From the NCBI GenBank assembly GCA_009746045.1, contig RPFO01000178.1:808125-872124 (forward strand): a stretch of DNA of 64,000 bases, given 5' to 3'. The translations under genes and the position numbers were made by a program. The notes under the pieces are model-generated. The model was given only the letters and a program-made list of their open reading frames with translations. It searched no databases and was not told the DNA's origin. Source of the stretch: Mesostigma viride. Its lineage: Eukaryota; Streptophyta; Mesostigmatophyceae; Mesostigmatales; Mesostigmataceae. The first letter of the stretch is position 1; each line of letters starts with the position of its first letter. Of the stretch, positions 45,107 through 56,499 are shown piece after piece.

Positions 45107-47640
45107 GGCCCGCAACACCTATTTATAGCAACGCGGGACCTGCCATTCAATCCACACATCACAACTATTTATATGATCCAGTCGGTCGTCTACAGATTCT
45201 CCCCTGGCTTTTGGCCATTGTCCGCCATTCCCGGGGGTCTTGCGGTGGGCTTGGGCCACCCAGCGGTGACACTTAAATAAACCCGCCTGTGCAACATTGG
45301 TCCAGTTCTGGCCTCCGCCACTGAAACAGAGTCCCTGTCTCGTTGGAGCCCCTGTCACCTTACAGTGACCAGCATGCCTCCCACATTCTCAACACTGTAA
45401 CCCCTGGGGTTCTAGCGCGACTGCAATGCAGGCGCTTACGAGGCCCCCCTGCGATGTTGGGGGAGTGGACCCTACACCTGGCCTTGCGCTCGTGCATGGA
45501 CATCGATGTCTCCTGCATGGCGCGCATCCCTCATCGCGCCCCCGTCCTGCAAGGCATACGCAAGAAGCCTGGCCTCCACTGCCCCTGGTTACACCCTAGA
45601 GTACATGGTGGCGTGCTGCTTGCCACGCAAGCCCACAAGTGTGCTGGAAACACCCACATTGCTCGCGAGCCACCTGTGTGGCGGCATGGCTCGGCGCCGG
45701 TGATTTGGGGCGTGGGGATGTGATGGCACGTTCGAGTAGCGTTGCCAGGCATGCGCGGGGGGTGACACTGATGCCCGGAGGTTTATGGCTTGCCTGGCAA
45801 CACCTTGTCAATGTTGCAGGATATAGGGGAGTGGCAGGCGGCTCCAAAAGTGGCTGGGGTGCATGCCTGCACTTCAGAGCCGTCATGGGTGGCCCTGATG
45901 GGTGGCCCTCATTTCATGGGTGGCAGGATAGGCATGCCTGTGCCACATGCGGCGCGGGCACACAACATGGGAGGGCCGCGCTGGTGGCGCTGTGGTGGCG
46001 TGAGTGGCAGGGCAACCCCTGATGCCACCAACCCCCTGGTGCTACCCCTTGTTCATCAATCATGTAAGGTGCTGCAACCTGGGATTGGCAGATGGGCCAT
46101 GGTGCAGGTGCCCCCTTGGTGAACAGCAGGGCATTGAGCGTCATGCCAGCGAGTGTATGACGTCCTGGGGCATTGCATTTGCCCTTTTGGTTGTGTCCGC
46201 TGTGGGGTTGGATATATCAGGGCGGTACATTCATGGGTGGCCTTGCTCAGTTGGGTAGGGGCGGGCCATCGGGGCTGCGCGGCAACCCTGGGGGGGGGGG
46301 AGGGCCGTGGCCGGGGTAGCCCTGCGAATCGCTGGGGTCTTCGGATGGACCGGCCTGGCCCTGGGGACTTCGCACCATTGATGTGGTGGGTCGACGTTTG
46401 CACCTCGGCTTGGGTCCTGGGCCAGTTGTAGAGCCTGAGGCCGTGTTAGCCATCGCTCTGGCTTGCGCAGATGGTGTGCGCACTCTTCTGCCTAATCGGT
46501 TGCCATCCTTGCCCTACTGGGTGTGGGGGCTTGCCGCGCCTCTAGTGGATGGCCCCACGGTTGCGGCGGATGTGCTCATGGTTAGTTGGGGAGGGTTCCG
46601 GTCATGTGGGTCGGTCCTGAAGCCGGGCATGGTCCTGTGACCTCCGCTTTGGGGCATGCTGGCATGCATGCACCCATGTGCTGGCATGGGCGCACCCGTG
46701 TTCTGGCTTGCATGCACCCATGTGTGGTTGCGTGCCTGCCCCGCCACAGCCTGTCTGCCCCCGCACAACGACCAGCGTGTCCGCCGCCAGCGTACTGACC
46801 GCAGCTTCGCCCTCCCGCTGCAGCAAGTCTTCTCATGGGTGGAACGAGGGGGGTCCTTTATGTCGTCCTGTCACACGTGGACAGCAGCAGCCCACGTGAC
46901 AACAGCCTTCCGGCGCTTTGATACGTGTGGTGGTGTTGGCGGTTTGCATGGAGACAGCCACGCCCTTCCTCCAGGCTTGACGAGCTCAGTGGTTGCCACC
47001 CTGCCTTGGGTCTCCTGGCTGAGGCAGGCATGGCTCGTATTGCTCATGGCCATACTGAGCTAAGGGATGCCCTATTTTGGCTGCTCTGTGCATTGCGGCG
47101 GCACAGCTCATTGCCTGTGCATGGGCGGTCAAGGAGCGTCGATGCAGCCAGCCTGCCTGGTGGCCCGCGTGTTTAGATGACCAGCAAACTATGAGACAGC
47201 CAAGTAATACTAGGCTTGTGCCTGCAACTGTCGTGGTAGGAAAATGGTGCGACCATGTGGTTCTCTCGCGTGGAATGTGGAGAATCTGTGCCACACAGGC
47301 CCGCTGGGCTTGGTAGTCTCTATAAGGCACATTGTCTGGTTTCTAGATGTGATTCATGAGAGCATAGGCTGGCACCGCGGAATGTGGTTGAGGCATTGCC
47401 CATGTGGCTTACGCGGCAGCAGTGTTGGCAGCTGACCTGTGTGCGTGTTACTAATGATTCTAAAGTGTGATTTACCGGCATTTTTTAATGACAAGGAGGC
47501 ATCTATCCAACTTTATGTGGTACGCATTATCTTGCATGCCTGAGTTCATGTAGAGCTGATTGATCCACTTGCTTTTGTGTTGGGATGAGACAAGCAATTA
47601 TGCGCCAGGCACGTGCCCGCTTTGCTAGCATTGCAGCCTT
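45107..47640. other. 2.5 kb with no recognisable gene
   Basis: GC-rich sequence with many open frames of 60-135 codons on both strands and no family resemblance. A minus segment near 45330-45400 has closely spaced Cys/His codons (ECGRHAGHC), and near 45280 CHRWVAQAHRKTPG. These may be remnants of a coding region, but stops interrupt them. The block is repeat-poor compared with its surroundings. Confidence 0.35.
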
Positions 47641-47649
47641 GCCCCTGGC

Positions 47650-48203
47650 CTAGTGGTCACGAACGAGCTTGGAGAAGGGGGGCCGACCAACAGGCAGAAT
47701 TTACTAGCTGACCTCCTTTATGTCGACGACCTCCTCGAGAAGCCGGCGTCGATCTGCCCAACTTTGGCTGGACTGCCTGGCGCTCGAGGCTCGGGCGGTT
47801 GGTCTAGAAATCAGCCCCAAAACGGAGGCCCTGGCTCTCGGCATGGCCGGGCCTCCGCCCCCACTCCGCCTCTTAGACGACACCGAGGTCACCTACCCTA
47901 CTTCAGGCCGCTTCAAGCTAGCCCCTCGGCAGTTGGCTTCCCGACTGCGAGGACGACCTGACAACACGGATCGGCATGGCGTGGGCGCAACTCCATGACC
48001 ACCGCCGCTGGTGGAGCAACCCCGCCCTACCCCGGATCTTCAAGCGTGACCTCTTCAAGGTCGTCATTCTGACGATCCTGACCTACGGCGCCGAGACCTG
48101 GACACTGACGCAGGAGCTGGAGCAACGCCTCGACGGCAACGTCACCAAGATGCTGCGCAAGGCCCTTAACATCCCCTTTGGTTTGCACATTCGTTTACAA
48201 TGA
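47650..48203 (+). mobile_element. LINE reverse-transcriptase fragment, frameshifted
   Basis: Plus-strand remnants in three frames: ADLLYVDDLLEKP (decayed YADD box), LWLDCLALEARAVGLEISPK, then FKVVILTILTYGAETWTLTQ and LDGNVTKMLRKALNIPFG. The order matches the other LINE copies, but two frameshifts and a stop separate the blocks. It is in opposite orientation to the LINE 3' end that follows. Confidence 0.8.
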
Positions 48204-48246
48204 GGATTTGTACGCTGATTTGCCCTATTAATGAATTCATTAATTA

Positions 48247-48520
48247 GACTCGTGCTCCCGTTGGGGAGTCACGGAGCATTAACCCCGATGGATGGATGGA
48301 TGGATGGGGACACACAATCCTACCGGTCTAATCTATCTACAACATCTAGCCAACTCTATTCTAAGCCCTCTACCCTAGGGGACCTGTCTAGTATGCTTCC
48401 CGCGTGTTTGCAAACGCAGGCGCTTCCCCACGGGTCGAGGGGGTTCGTTGTCCTCTATGACCCGGACCCACTTGGCCTTGCATGGCCATCATCTTGTTCC
48501 AAATCACGGAGAGGCCTAAT
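48247..48520 (-). mobile_element. LINE 3' end (short)
   Basis: Minus-orientated copy of the last about 230 bp of the 4-kb LINE, with the conserved sequence through the ORF2 stop (CCTCTATGACC, CACTTGGCCTTG, CAAATCACGGAGAGGCCTA). It ends in an (ATCC)4 tail at 48286-48304. At 48247-48277 a GCTCCCGTTGGGGAGTCACG hairpin sequence abuts it, the same tip as at 49973-50003. Confidence 0.7.
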
Positions 48521-48534
48521 TAATTAATTAACTA

Positions 48535-49145
48535 GGAACGTAACTCCGTTGGGAGTATCTGTAGCACACAGCCCAGAGAAGGGGCATATGGCCTAAAATA
48601 CATTCTAAGCTACTTCCTGCAAGGGTGGGAATGTAAACAACACTTGCTCTAGGTGCACTAGCTCGGGCACCTGCACCACCCAGAGTCTCGGGCAACACCC
48701 AGCTAAGGGGAGCTCGTCATAGGTGGGGAAGATCAGCATAGCTATACAAGAGCTAGGGCCTGGCTTCTCAGCAGAGAGTTACTCCCTGCATGGGCACTGC
48801 ATAATTAAATAAAGGCTAGGCATCATCTGGAGTGTGGCTCATCATCATAGGCACACATTTACATGACTAAAATGCTAGGCTACAGCTGGTATAGTGCATG
48901 TAGTAGGCGGGCATGTACAAGGCCACGGGCTTAACTATTCTACACTACTGCTGCTGTATTCCCCTAGGCTGGGGCTTCTGGAGTCGCTGGGGCCGCGGTG
49001 GTCGAGGGGGTCGCGTGCCAGGGCTTGTGGCCGACGTAGATGGCCGCCCCCTTCCAGTACACCGGCTGGCCCGCCTTGGTCTGCCGGAGCTGGAGGTAGG
49101 TCGGCCATAGCTCCCGTCGCCGTTGTTGCGACGCCTCTGCTAAGA
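48535..49145 (-). mobile_element. ORF1-only LINE copy, 5'-truncated
   Basis: Minus orientation: the end of ORF1 (49140-48964; QQRRRELWPTYLQLRQTKAG, PVYWKGAAIYVGHKPW), then the family 3' UTR, ending at the ACTCCCAACGGAGT hairpin near 48543-48556 and an AATTAATTAA tail. Confidence 0.75.
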
Positions 49146-49965
49146 AAGGCCGCGTCAATATTCACACAAAACTGAGTGCTGTTAGCAATCTCCTTCCAAG
49201 AAACCACTCAGCAAATCCCTGACAACTTGACGATATGCCACGGTCACGCTTTGACACGTCCCAGCCATGCAACGTACATAAAAACCACTGAAAGGTGCCA
49301 GGAATCTGGCGATGCGCAGCACGGAATGGCATTATACCTGGCGCTAACTGCACGGAAAGAAGCCAAAAACTTGCGTTGATAACACATAAAGGAAGCGAAA
49401 CATTCATAGGGTCACGTTGATCACACGATCGTACCATTACCGGAATTGTCCTTCGCCCAGCGGCGCAAGAAAGAACAACCTTCCATGGAATAATAAGACG
49501 CGCATCCCGCGAGCCTGGAGAGTGTCTTACCGATCATGACGGAAATCTTGCCGAAACCCAGCAAATTTTTTAAAGCTTTACCAATAACAATTCAAACGCA
49601 TCCTTGACGCTAGGTAAAGCCCATAAAACCTGACAATCACCGCCGCCAGCGTGCATTCTAATTTATTCCTCTCGACGAAAACATCAGATTGGACCCCCGT
49701 GGCGATGGTCATCAATAAAATCATCGACACTGCAAAAAACGCGAACTCCGCTACGAAAAAGTATCATTTACTCATCGTCTTTAAGATTCGCTCAGTTTCT
49801 CTGCATTCCGCGAGCTATCTTTTTCTACTCTGCCTGAAAGCACGTCGCCATGGCCAGCTGCGGTAGGGGTGCGCGCCCCGTGCACCACCTTTTCACGGTA
49901 CGGACGGGTACCGCGAATTTTTCGGCGCCAAAATATTCGCGCCGGGACTGTCCCCTTAATTAATT
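49146..49965. other. No gene recognised
   Basis: AT-richer, repeat-poor stretch between LINE copies. It contains only short frames without similarity. Confidence 0.4.
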
Positions 49966-49972
49966 AATTAAA

Positions 49973-50645
49973 CTCGTGCTCCCGTTGGGGAGTCACGGAG
50001 CACCGAAGTGCTTTTAATCCCTGTGTGTGCACAACAGGAGAAAGGGCAGAGACCCCCAGTCTCCTTCATGCCTAAGGCATGCCACAGCTGCATTCGGGCA
50101 CGTTAGCTACTAATCGGACACGCTAACGATCCGGCAATCTGTGGGTGCAATAAGACCCATGTGAGCATGGCATAACAAGGAGCGTGGGGGAGTAAACTGA
50201 TCATAGCCAAGACGTAGCATGGTTGTACAACAAGGACTAAGCTAAGGCTACATGGCTGGTTGTGTACCGTGCGTTAGCGGTGCGCGTGACTAGGTATGTT
50301 GGCACGGCTAGGCAAACGTTCTAAGCATGGCTGCCATAGCGGCAGTACTGTAACTACCAATGGATACAAGCTAGGGCTATTAGCTAGTCTAGCCCGCGAA
50401 GGGCGTCCACATCTTGTGGTTGATCATCAGGTCCCCGCCCCTCCAGTACACCTTGGGCTTCTGGGGTCCTGCTTGTGGCGGAGGTACTCCGGCCACAGGT
50501 CGCGTCGCTGCTGCTGCCGAGCGGGGGTCAGGTCGTCGTCCAGCGTCCAGGTCAGTGAGGTCGTGCAACCGCTTGCGACGAGAGAGCTAGAAACCGCTGC
50601 TTGCATGTCCTCACGGGAGGGGCCCCGGAAGGTGAGCAGAACTGG
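49973..50645 (-). mobile_element. ORF1-only LINE, second subfamily, 5'-truncated
   Basis: The minus strand reads the ORF1 C-terminus with VLLTFRGPSREDMQ, WTLDDDLTPARQQQRRDLWP and EYLRHKQDP, clearly related to but diverged from the ORF1 at 25.1 kb. Its 3' UTR (50390-50003) is different and ends at another hairpin, CTCCCCAACGGGAG. The copy stops upstream at 50645, where the next LINE begins. Confidence 0.7.
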
Positions 50646-50651
50646 TGGGGG

Positions 50652-52080
50652 ATTAACCCCGATGGATGGATGCCGGATGGGTGCAAACAGTCCTACCGGT
50701 CTAATCTATCTACATCAGCTACCTACAACATCTATCTAACAGCATCACTAACTACAACATCTATCTAAACAGCTACAAGCTGCCCTAGGGGAGCTGTCTG
50801 GCGTGCCTCCCGCGGGTTTGCACATCCGGGCGCTTCCCCACAGCCGGGGGGGGCTCGTTGTCCTCTATGACCTGGGCCCACTTGGCCTTGTCCATCATCT
50901 TCTTCCAAATCACGGAGAGGCCTATAGGCCCCCCATGTCCTCTACTAGCTGTTCTTTGAAGGTGCGGGCCTTGCGGCGTCTTAGAACATCACGGGGCCCG
51001 GCCCACGTCAGGAGGTGCCGGCCAGGCTGAGCTGGTCGCAGTCCTGCGGGGGGGCCACGTGAGGTGTCTACCTGGTTGGTGCGAGCCAGGTGCCCTACTA
51101 GCTGCAGGCGCCGCTGCTTAATGGTGCTGGTGATATATGGCATGCCCTGGTACAGGTCCTCATTGCGGACATGAGCAGCATATCCTACTCTGAAAATGGA
51201 GCGCAGCATGTTGGTGACCGCGCCGTCCAGCTTGCGGGCCAGGTCGGCGGTGAGGGTCCACGTCTCGGCCCCATACGTGAGAACAGGAAGGACGAGGACC
51301 TTAAACAGGTCCTGTTTCTCGATCTTGCCCAGGGGCTTGCGCCACAGGGCCCGGTACTGGCGTAAAGCGTGCCAGGCGAGGGAGATGCGATGGTCCACAT
51401 CAACCTCGCAGCTGGGAAGCAGGCTGCCCAGCAGCTTGACGCGGTCCCGATACAGGACTCGAGAGCCGTCGAGGAGATAGAGGGGTGGCGGTGAGTGGGT
51501 GATCCCAACCGCCAGGGCCTCTGTCTTCTTGCTGACCTCAAGCCCCACTGCACGGGCCTCGATAGCCAGGCAGTCAAGCCATGTCTGCACGTGCCCAGTG
51601 TCCTCGAAGAGGGTGCAGTGTCGTCTGCGTAGATGATGTCCGCCAGCCGAATCTCCGTTTCCGCTCCGCCATGCCAGAGGTGGTTAGCAACCTGCACCCC
51701 TGGTTCCCTACCCACGATGCGGGCAAATCGCTTGCGCGCCTGAATCATTACGTATTCGACCACAATAATGAACAGGTAGGGCGACAGCACGCAGCCCTGC
51801 CACACACCCTGCTGTAAAGGGCATGGTGGCATGGTCCCGTAAGAAGTGCACACCGAAGTGGTGGACCCTTCATACAGGTTGCGGATGACAGCAATAAGGG
51901 GGCGGGGGATCCGGAACAGCTCGAGGATGTCCCAAAGCGCAGGCCAGAAAACCGCGAATCGAAGGCTTTGATGAAGTCCACCAGCACACGGTGCAAAGGG
52001 GACTCACCAGGCTGAAGGCGTTGCAGTTCCTCCACCAGCCGGCGAGTAGCGATCGAAGAGCGCCTGTACTGTGTTGCGAG
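50652..52080 (-). mobile_element. LINE retrotransposon, longest copy (RT motif A to 3' end)
   Basis: Minus strand: the motif-A region VDFIKAFDS near 51985, then after frameshifts PLQQGVWQGCVLSPYLFIIV (motif B, QG-x3-SP), then IRLADIIYADDT (motif C). After another frameshift the 222-codon frame 51590-50922 continues TWLDCLAIEARAVGLEVSKK and LTYGAETWTLTADLARKLDG. The 3' tail (GATGGATGGATGCCGGATGG on plus) is at 50654-50680. It is 5'-truncated at about 52080, next to an oppositely oriented ORF1-LINE 3' UTR. Non-functional. Confidence 0.85.
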
Positions 52081-52085
52081 GGAAT

Positions 52086-52510
52086 ATATAGTAGCAGTAG
52101 TGTAGATAGTAAGGCTTAGCCTACCACGCGGCCCCAGCGCATGTGCGCCCATAATGGCCATGGATGATGCATTTAACTGAAGAATTTAGCCACGCCCTGC
52201 CTATACCGGACCCCCCATGGATGCTGCATTAAGAACTAGCTCAGCCCTGCCTATACAGAGAGTCACTCTCTGATGAGAAGCCATGCCTAGCTTTTGTATA
52301 GCCACGTTGATCTTCCCCCACCATGACAGGCTCCCCCTTCGCTGGGCATAGCTTGATAGATCATGGGGGTGCAGGTGCCCTGGTGCACCTCGAGCAAGTG
52401 TCGTTTACATTCCCACCCTTGCAGGAAGTAGCTTAGAATGTATTAAAAGCCATATGCCCCTTCTCTGGGATATGTGCTACATTTACTCCCAACGGCGTTA
52501 TGTTCCTAAT
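52086..52510 (+). mobile_element. ORF1-only LINE 3' UTR copy
   Basis: Plus-orientated family 3' UTR only, from GTGTAGATAGTAAGGCTTAG to the hairpin CTCCCAACGGCGT and a CCTAATTAATTAA tail. No coding part remains. Confidence 0.75.
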
Positions 52511-52549
52511 TAATTAAAATGGGTAAAATGGGGCAGTGCTTCTGCTAAC

Positions 52550-53515
52550 GGGACGAATTCGTCAACTGGTTGACGAATTTCGAAATTAGTAGTAAAAAAG
52601 TCAACCATTTTGGGCAATTCGTCAACCACATTCGTCAACCAACTCGGCAATTTGTCAACCAATTGACGAATATGTTCTGCACTTCGTCAACCGGTTTGAC
52701 GAAATGCCGTCGGGTACACCGTCCGCATTGGAAGTTTGTTATTATGGGTCAATTTTTGCCGTATTTGCATTACGAATAACCCTGGATTGTTTGTTGGGGA
52801 GCCAGTTAGAGTCCCGGGTTTTTATTATTTAATTAAAACCTTTTGTTTGTTTGTTTGTCCTGCAGCCGTTCAAGGCACGTGGGTACTTATTTCATTAAAT
52901 TTCTTTTGTTTGTTTGGTAGATATGGTACACGCCGTCCCCAACCCGGCCCGGCGGCCCCCCTTTCGGCGGCCACAGGCTATAGTCACTAGTCAGTGGAGG
53001 TCTCAGGTCAGTGATACCCTATTTAATTGCTCAAGGCCCATAAGTATCGCACATGAGTAGTACATCTTACATGTACATCTGTAGACACGCTCAGGCCTCA
53101 GCCTCTACAGAGTACCGACCGACGTGCCCTGCCGAGGCAGTAGAGCGTGGATTGCTGGATGCAAAAGCGGTTCACTTGGTTCGCGCCTCACCCCGCGCTC
53201 GGCCTGAGTCTCGCGGTTTTTTTTCGATTTTCATGATACTTCATGTTCCCCGCCTGTCCAAGGTATTTTCGAAGGTTTTATGTACTTTTATATAATATAA
53301 AGTGTTTGTTTGTTTTCTCACAGGGCGACGACCCCGTGCCCACATGAGTTAATTAATTAATTTTGTTTGTTTGTTTGTTGAGTCCAGTCCTCAGCCCCCG
53401 GAGTTAATTAATTAATTTTCTTTTGTTTTTTTTATGGTTTTCAGCCAGAACATTTTCCAGAAGCTAATTATTTAGTTAGAACTTCCAATGCGGACGGTGT
53501 ATTCGTCAACCACGG
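52550..53515. mobile_element. Probable DNA element with 21-bp inverted repeats
   Basis: ACACCGTCCGCATTGGAAGT(T) at 52716-52736 is the exact complement of 53480-53500, and both are flanked outside by a GGTTGACGAAT-like sequence. The left outer part (52555-52700) holds six copies of TTCGTCAACC or its complement in alternating orientation. The interior has four TTTGTTTGTTTG tracts, two directly after TTAATTAATTAATTTT. No transposase frame was seen; family unknown. Confidence 0.5.
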
Positions 53516-53659
53516 AAGTAACCTAAACCTTTTCCCATAGAAAGGCCAGACCTGAGGTCCAGCGGCGCGGCGTCAGGCCGTCAGCCCGTACCAGCTGAAT
53601 CATAGGTAAGGTAATCCACCCGGCTAAGGGCCACACCCGCTAAGGGCCACCCCTGGACC

Positions 53660-53680
53660 CCCCCCCCCCCCCCCCCCCAG
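53660..53680. repeat. Poly-C tract
   Basis: About 20 consecutive C residues inside a repeat that recurs in inverted orientation at about 57340-57540 (GGTAATCCACCC and AAGGGCCAC shared). A similar poly-C run occurs there at 57367-57392. Confidence 0.8.
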
Positions 53681-54010
53681 CATTTTGCGCAATTTGGTTT
53701 GAAATGACCAGAATATTTAACAACAGGTGCATGGCGGCGTAGCTGCAAGGGAAGGGCCAGCGGTTGCCTCCAGGCCATGCCGTAATTCCAGCTGCTTGTT
53801 GTCGGTCGTTGCTTCGTATGTATCCAGTCGGTACTTGCATCGTATGGATTGAGCAACGATCGTTGCACAAGGTTACGTGCTCCGCATAGAGCTCGTTCAC
53901 GACAAGCAGCTTGTTCACTGTTCCATATGAACCGGCGTTCATTCCCTATGACGACCATAAGCCGTCGAGTCGTGACAACGGATGTCACCCTGAAGGGGTT
54001 GGCGTATTAT

Positions 54011-54129
54011 CAAGGAGACAACCAGCGCAGGTCAGAAATCGGGAGAATCCGGACCATGGTAGCTCGAGCCTGCCGTTATCTTGTCCGCGTGTTCGTGGCT
54101 TGCGTGTAGAGCGACTAGATGACCTAGAC
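54011..54129 (-). mobile_element. Penelope-like 3' end, 119 bp, with target duplication
   Basis: Reads (plus) CAAGGAGACAACCAGCGCAG through GACTAGATGACCTAGAC, the complement of the last 119 bp of the Penelope-like element with an internal deletion near TTCGTGGCTTGCG. It is flanked by GGCGTATTAT at 54001-54010 and 54130-54139. Confidence 0.8.
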
Positions 54130-54239
54130 GGCGTATTATGATAGTGATGATCACGGGTGCCAATAGAGGTTGCTGCTGGCTGGTCCGAGTTGGAGCTAGA
54201 AAACCCTCGCGACAAAAATGTTATCGCTGTTTCGGTAAA

Positions 54240-55280
54240 CGGCGACAAAGCGGAATTACGGAAGTTTGCTGGACAGTGCTTTCTTTTCCCGTTGCGTCAC
54301 TGAAAAGGTAAACGGTCTTGCGATGTCAAAACAGCAGCAAGTAGCAGTCGCTGTGTTTAATTGCAATGTGGTAGTTTGATTTAACACATATACTGCCTGA
54401 AGCTTTTCAAGGCTTGCTGGGATGTTGCCCATATCAAGGAGACAACCAGCGCAGGCCAGAAATCGGGAGAATCCGGACCATGGTAGCTCGAGCCTGCCGT
54501 TATCTTGTCCGCGTGTTCGAGTCGTTCAGGATGATGAAGATGAATGGTGATGGAAATGTGTATCCTTGTGCATTGAAATTATGGCTGGCTTACGTGTAGA
54601 GCGACTAGATGCCCATATGTTTCGAACGCTATAACTCTTGTCCAAGTGATGAAGACTGGCTTGGAAACTTGAGCTCGTCCTGTTTACATTGTTATTGTGT
54701 TACAATACGTGCCTCTTTTCAGAATATGTTTCATATGTAATGCGAGGCTTCAGCATCATGGTTTAGCACCGTGGTGGCAGCCAAGCCTCTAATGACAATC
54801 TTGGACCTCACCTTGGCTTACGCAAATATTTGCTTCTTGTTTCACTCTTTGGACTGAGCTAGCTTTACACCTGCTATTTGGCCTGCACCATCGTCCCTGG
54901 CTGCCAGTTACATTTTGTGCCCCCCCCCCCCTGGCAGGCTGCAGGGTCTAGGATAGCGAGGGTGTAACGTAGACATGTTGTGGGCACCCTCAGTGCATTT
55001 TCAGGACCAGCCATGACCTGGCCATGCCTTCTTTCTTAGCACATTGAACGTGACTTGTCAGAGTGCTTTTTGGTCACTCGTGTAACGACCCCCCTACATT
55101 CATAAATCGTAAACAATTATATAATGAGCATATTTCATGGATGTAAAGCATTTCAACTCTTGAGCATATCATAAAAGTTAATGGTTCCATACCGTACCCA
55201 TGGATGTGTTGACGTGTGTGAGTTATTACAAATGGTATCCATCTTTAAAATGTCCTCATTTGAGGACATTTTCTTGCAGT
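54240..55280. repeat. Second copy of the element inserted in the Penelope RT
   Basis: Matches 29637-30421 throughout (GGAAGTTTGCTGG, CTTTCTTTTCCCGTTGCGTC, TTACAAATGGTATCCAT). It then continues into the right terminus AATGTCCTCATTTGAGGACA and GTGATTAGACA, which in the first copy is displaced to 33160-33200 by the nested LINE. The left end is missing. It carries the 54435-54610 Penelope insertion. Confidence 0.75.
54435..54610 (-). mobile_element. Penelope-like 3' end, 176 bp, with target duplication
   Basis: Complement of the last about 180 bp of the Penelope-like element, starting at the same CAAGGAGACAACC terminus. It is flanked by GCCCATAT at 54427-54434 and 54611-54618. The empty site is preserved in the paralogous sequence at about 29805-29820. 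Confidence 0.85.
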
Positions 55281-55345
55281 GATTAGACATCAAGGTTCTA
55301 GATACTTTGCCCTTGCCCTTGCCCTTGCCCACACTCAATCCTGCT

Positions 55346-55777
55346 CACACGCACACGCACACGCACACGCACACGCACACGCACACGCACACGCACACGC
55401 ACACGCACACGCACACGCACACGCACACGCACACGCACACGCACACGCACACGCACACGCACACGCACACGCACACGCACACGCACACGCACACGCACAC
55501 GCACACGCACACGCACACGCACACGCACACGCACACGCACACGCACACGCACACGCACACGCACACGCACACGCACACGCACACGCACACGCACACGCAC
55601 ACGCACACGCACACGCACACGCACACGCACACGCACACGCACACGCACACGAACACGCACACGCACACGCACACGCACACGCACACGCACACGCACACGC
55701 ACACGCACACGCACACGCACACGCACACGCACACGCACACGCACACGCACACGCACACGCACACGCACACGCACACG
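55346..55777. repeat. (CACACG)72 microsatellite
   Basis: 432 bp of hexanucleotide repeat with a single substitution (C to A) at 55652. It is alternating purine-pyrimidine throughout. It keeps all frames open, giving spurious His-Thr, His-Ala and Val-Arg repeats. Confidence 0.97.
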
Positions 55778-55956
55778 ACCACGACCATGGAAGTAACTAA
55801 TGTCTAACTAAATTAGTTGTTTCACAACTACAATAGAATAGTTGTCGATCTCACTTCATATGTCTTAATGGATCTATGATTCCATGTTGTTGCTTGATAT
55901 GGCAAGTAACACAACAATCGAACACTTTTGACACACCCACACACCTTGGCACAATT

Positions 55957-56197
55957 CAGGGTGGCCCTATGTGGTCGCTTGATGTGCCATAATAAGTTAG
56001 ACTAGTTCACGGCAAATCACGGCTCATCAATCACACAACCATGCCAAGACTTTATTGAAAACTTGAATACGATTCAGGTGGCCCTATGTGGTCGCTTGAT
56101 GTGCCATAATAAGTTAGACTACTTCATGGCAAATCACGGCTCATCAATCACACAACCATGCAAAGACTTTATTGAAAACTTGAACACAATTCAGGTG
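55957..56197. repeat. Tandem duplication of a gene 3' end, about 113-bp unit
   Basis: Two to two-and-a-bit copies on plus contain CAGGTGGCCCTATGTGGTCG and CACAACCATGC, then AAGACTTTATTGAAAACTTG. On minus, each unit carries GGCCACCTGAA (the end and stop of the reading frame at 56191) followed by TTTCAATAAAGTCTT, a canonical AATAAA signal. The 3' untranslated region and poly(A) signal have been copied. Confidence 0.8.
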
Positions 56198-56495
56198 GCC
56201 AGCTGTCGCAGCTGCTTCCAAGCATCGATGGTAGCGTGCTCTTTCTTAAACAGTTTTTGATAGTCGTTCCAGCGCCATTCCCGCAATTTCTCCTCTGGAA
56301 CAACCTCGAGAAGGAACCCGCCGGTGATACAATTCTACAGTCGGTTGCCTTGGGAGCGTTGCCCTCGGCGTCTTTCATTGTGACGATGACGAGGGCTTTA
56401 AAGTGCCTATAGTCAACTAAGCCAGCATCCAGCATCCTCTGGGAGAATGCTGGATGCCCGGATGTGTCTTCTGCCATCCCCTCGCGAAGTCTGTC
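56191..56495 (-). pseudogene. Unidentified protein, C-terminal part, frame interrupted
   Basis: Two adjoining minus segments look coding. About 56495-56341 reads REGMAEDTSGHPAFSQRMLD and VDYRHFKALVIVTMKDAEG. 56334-56191 reads ITGGFLLEVVPEEKLREWRW, NDYQKLFKKEHATIDAWKQL and stops at 56191. They lie in different frames (two bases apart) with no intron between. Either there is a small insertion near 56335-56342, or CTGTAG at 56340-56335 is an acceptor and the first block belongs elsewhere. I do not recognise the family. AATAAA follows the stop. Confidence 0.45.
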
Positions 56496-56499
56496 ACTC

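Noticed and set aside
55279-55807. Frames of repeated HAHA, HTHT, VRVR or VCVC
   Set aside because: Translation of the (CACACG)72 array.
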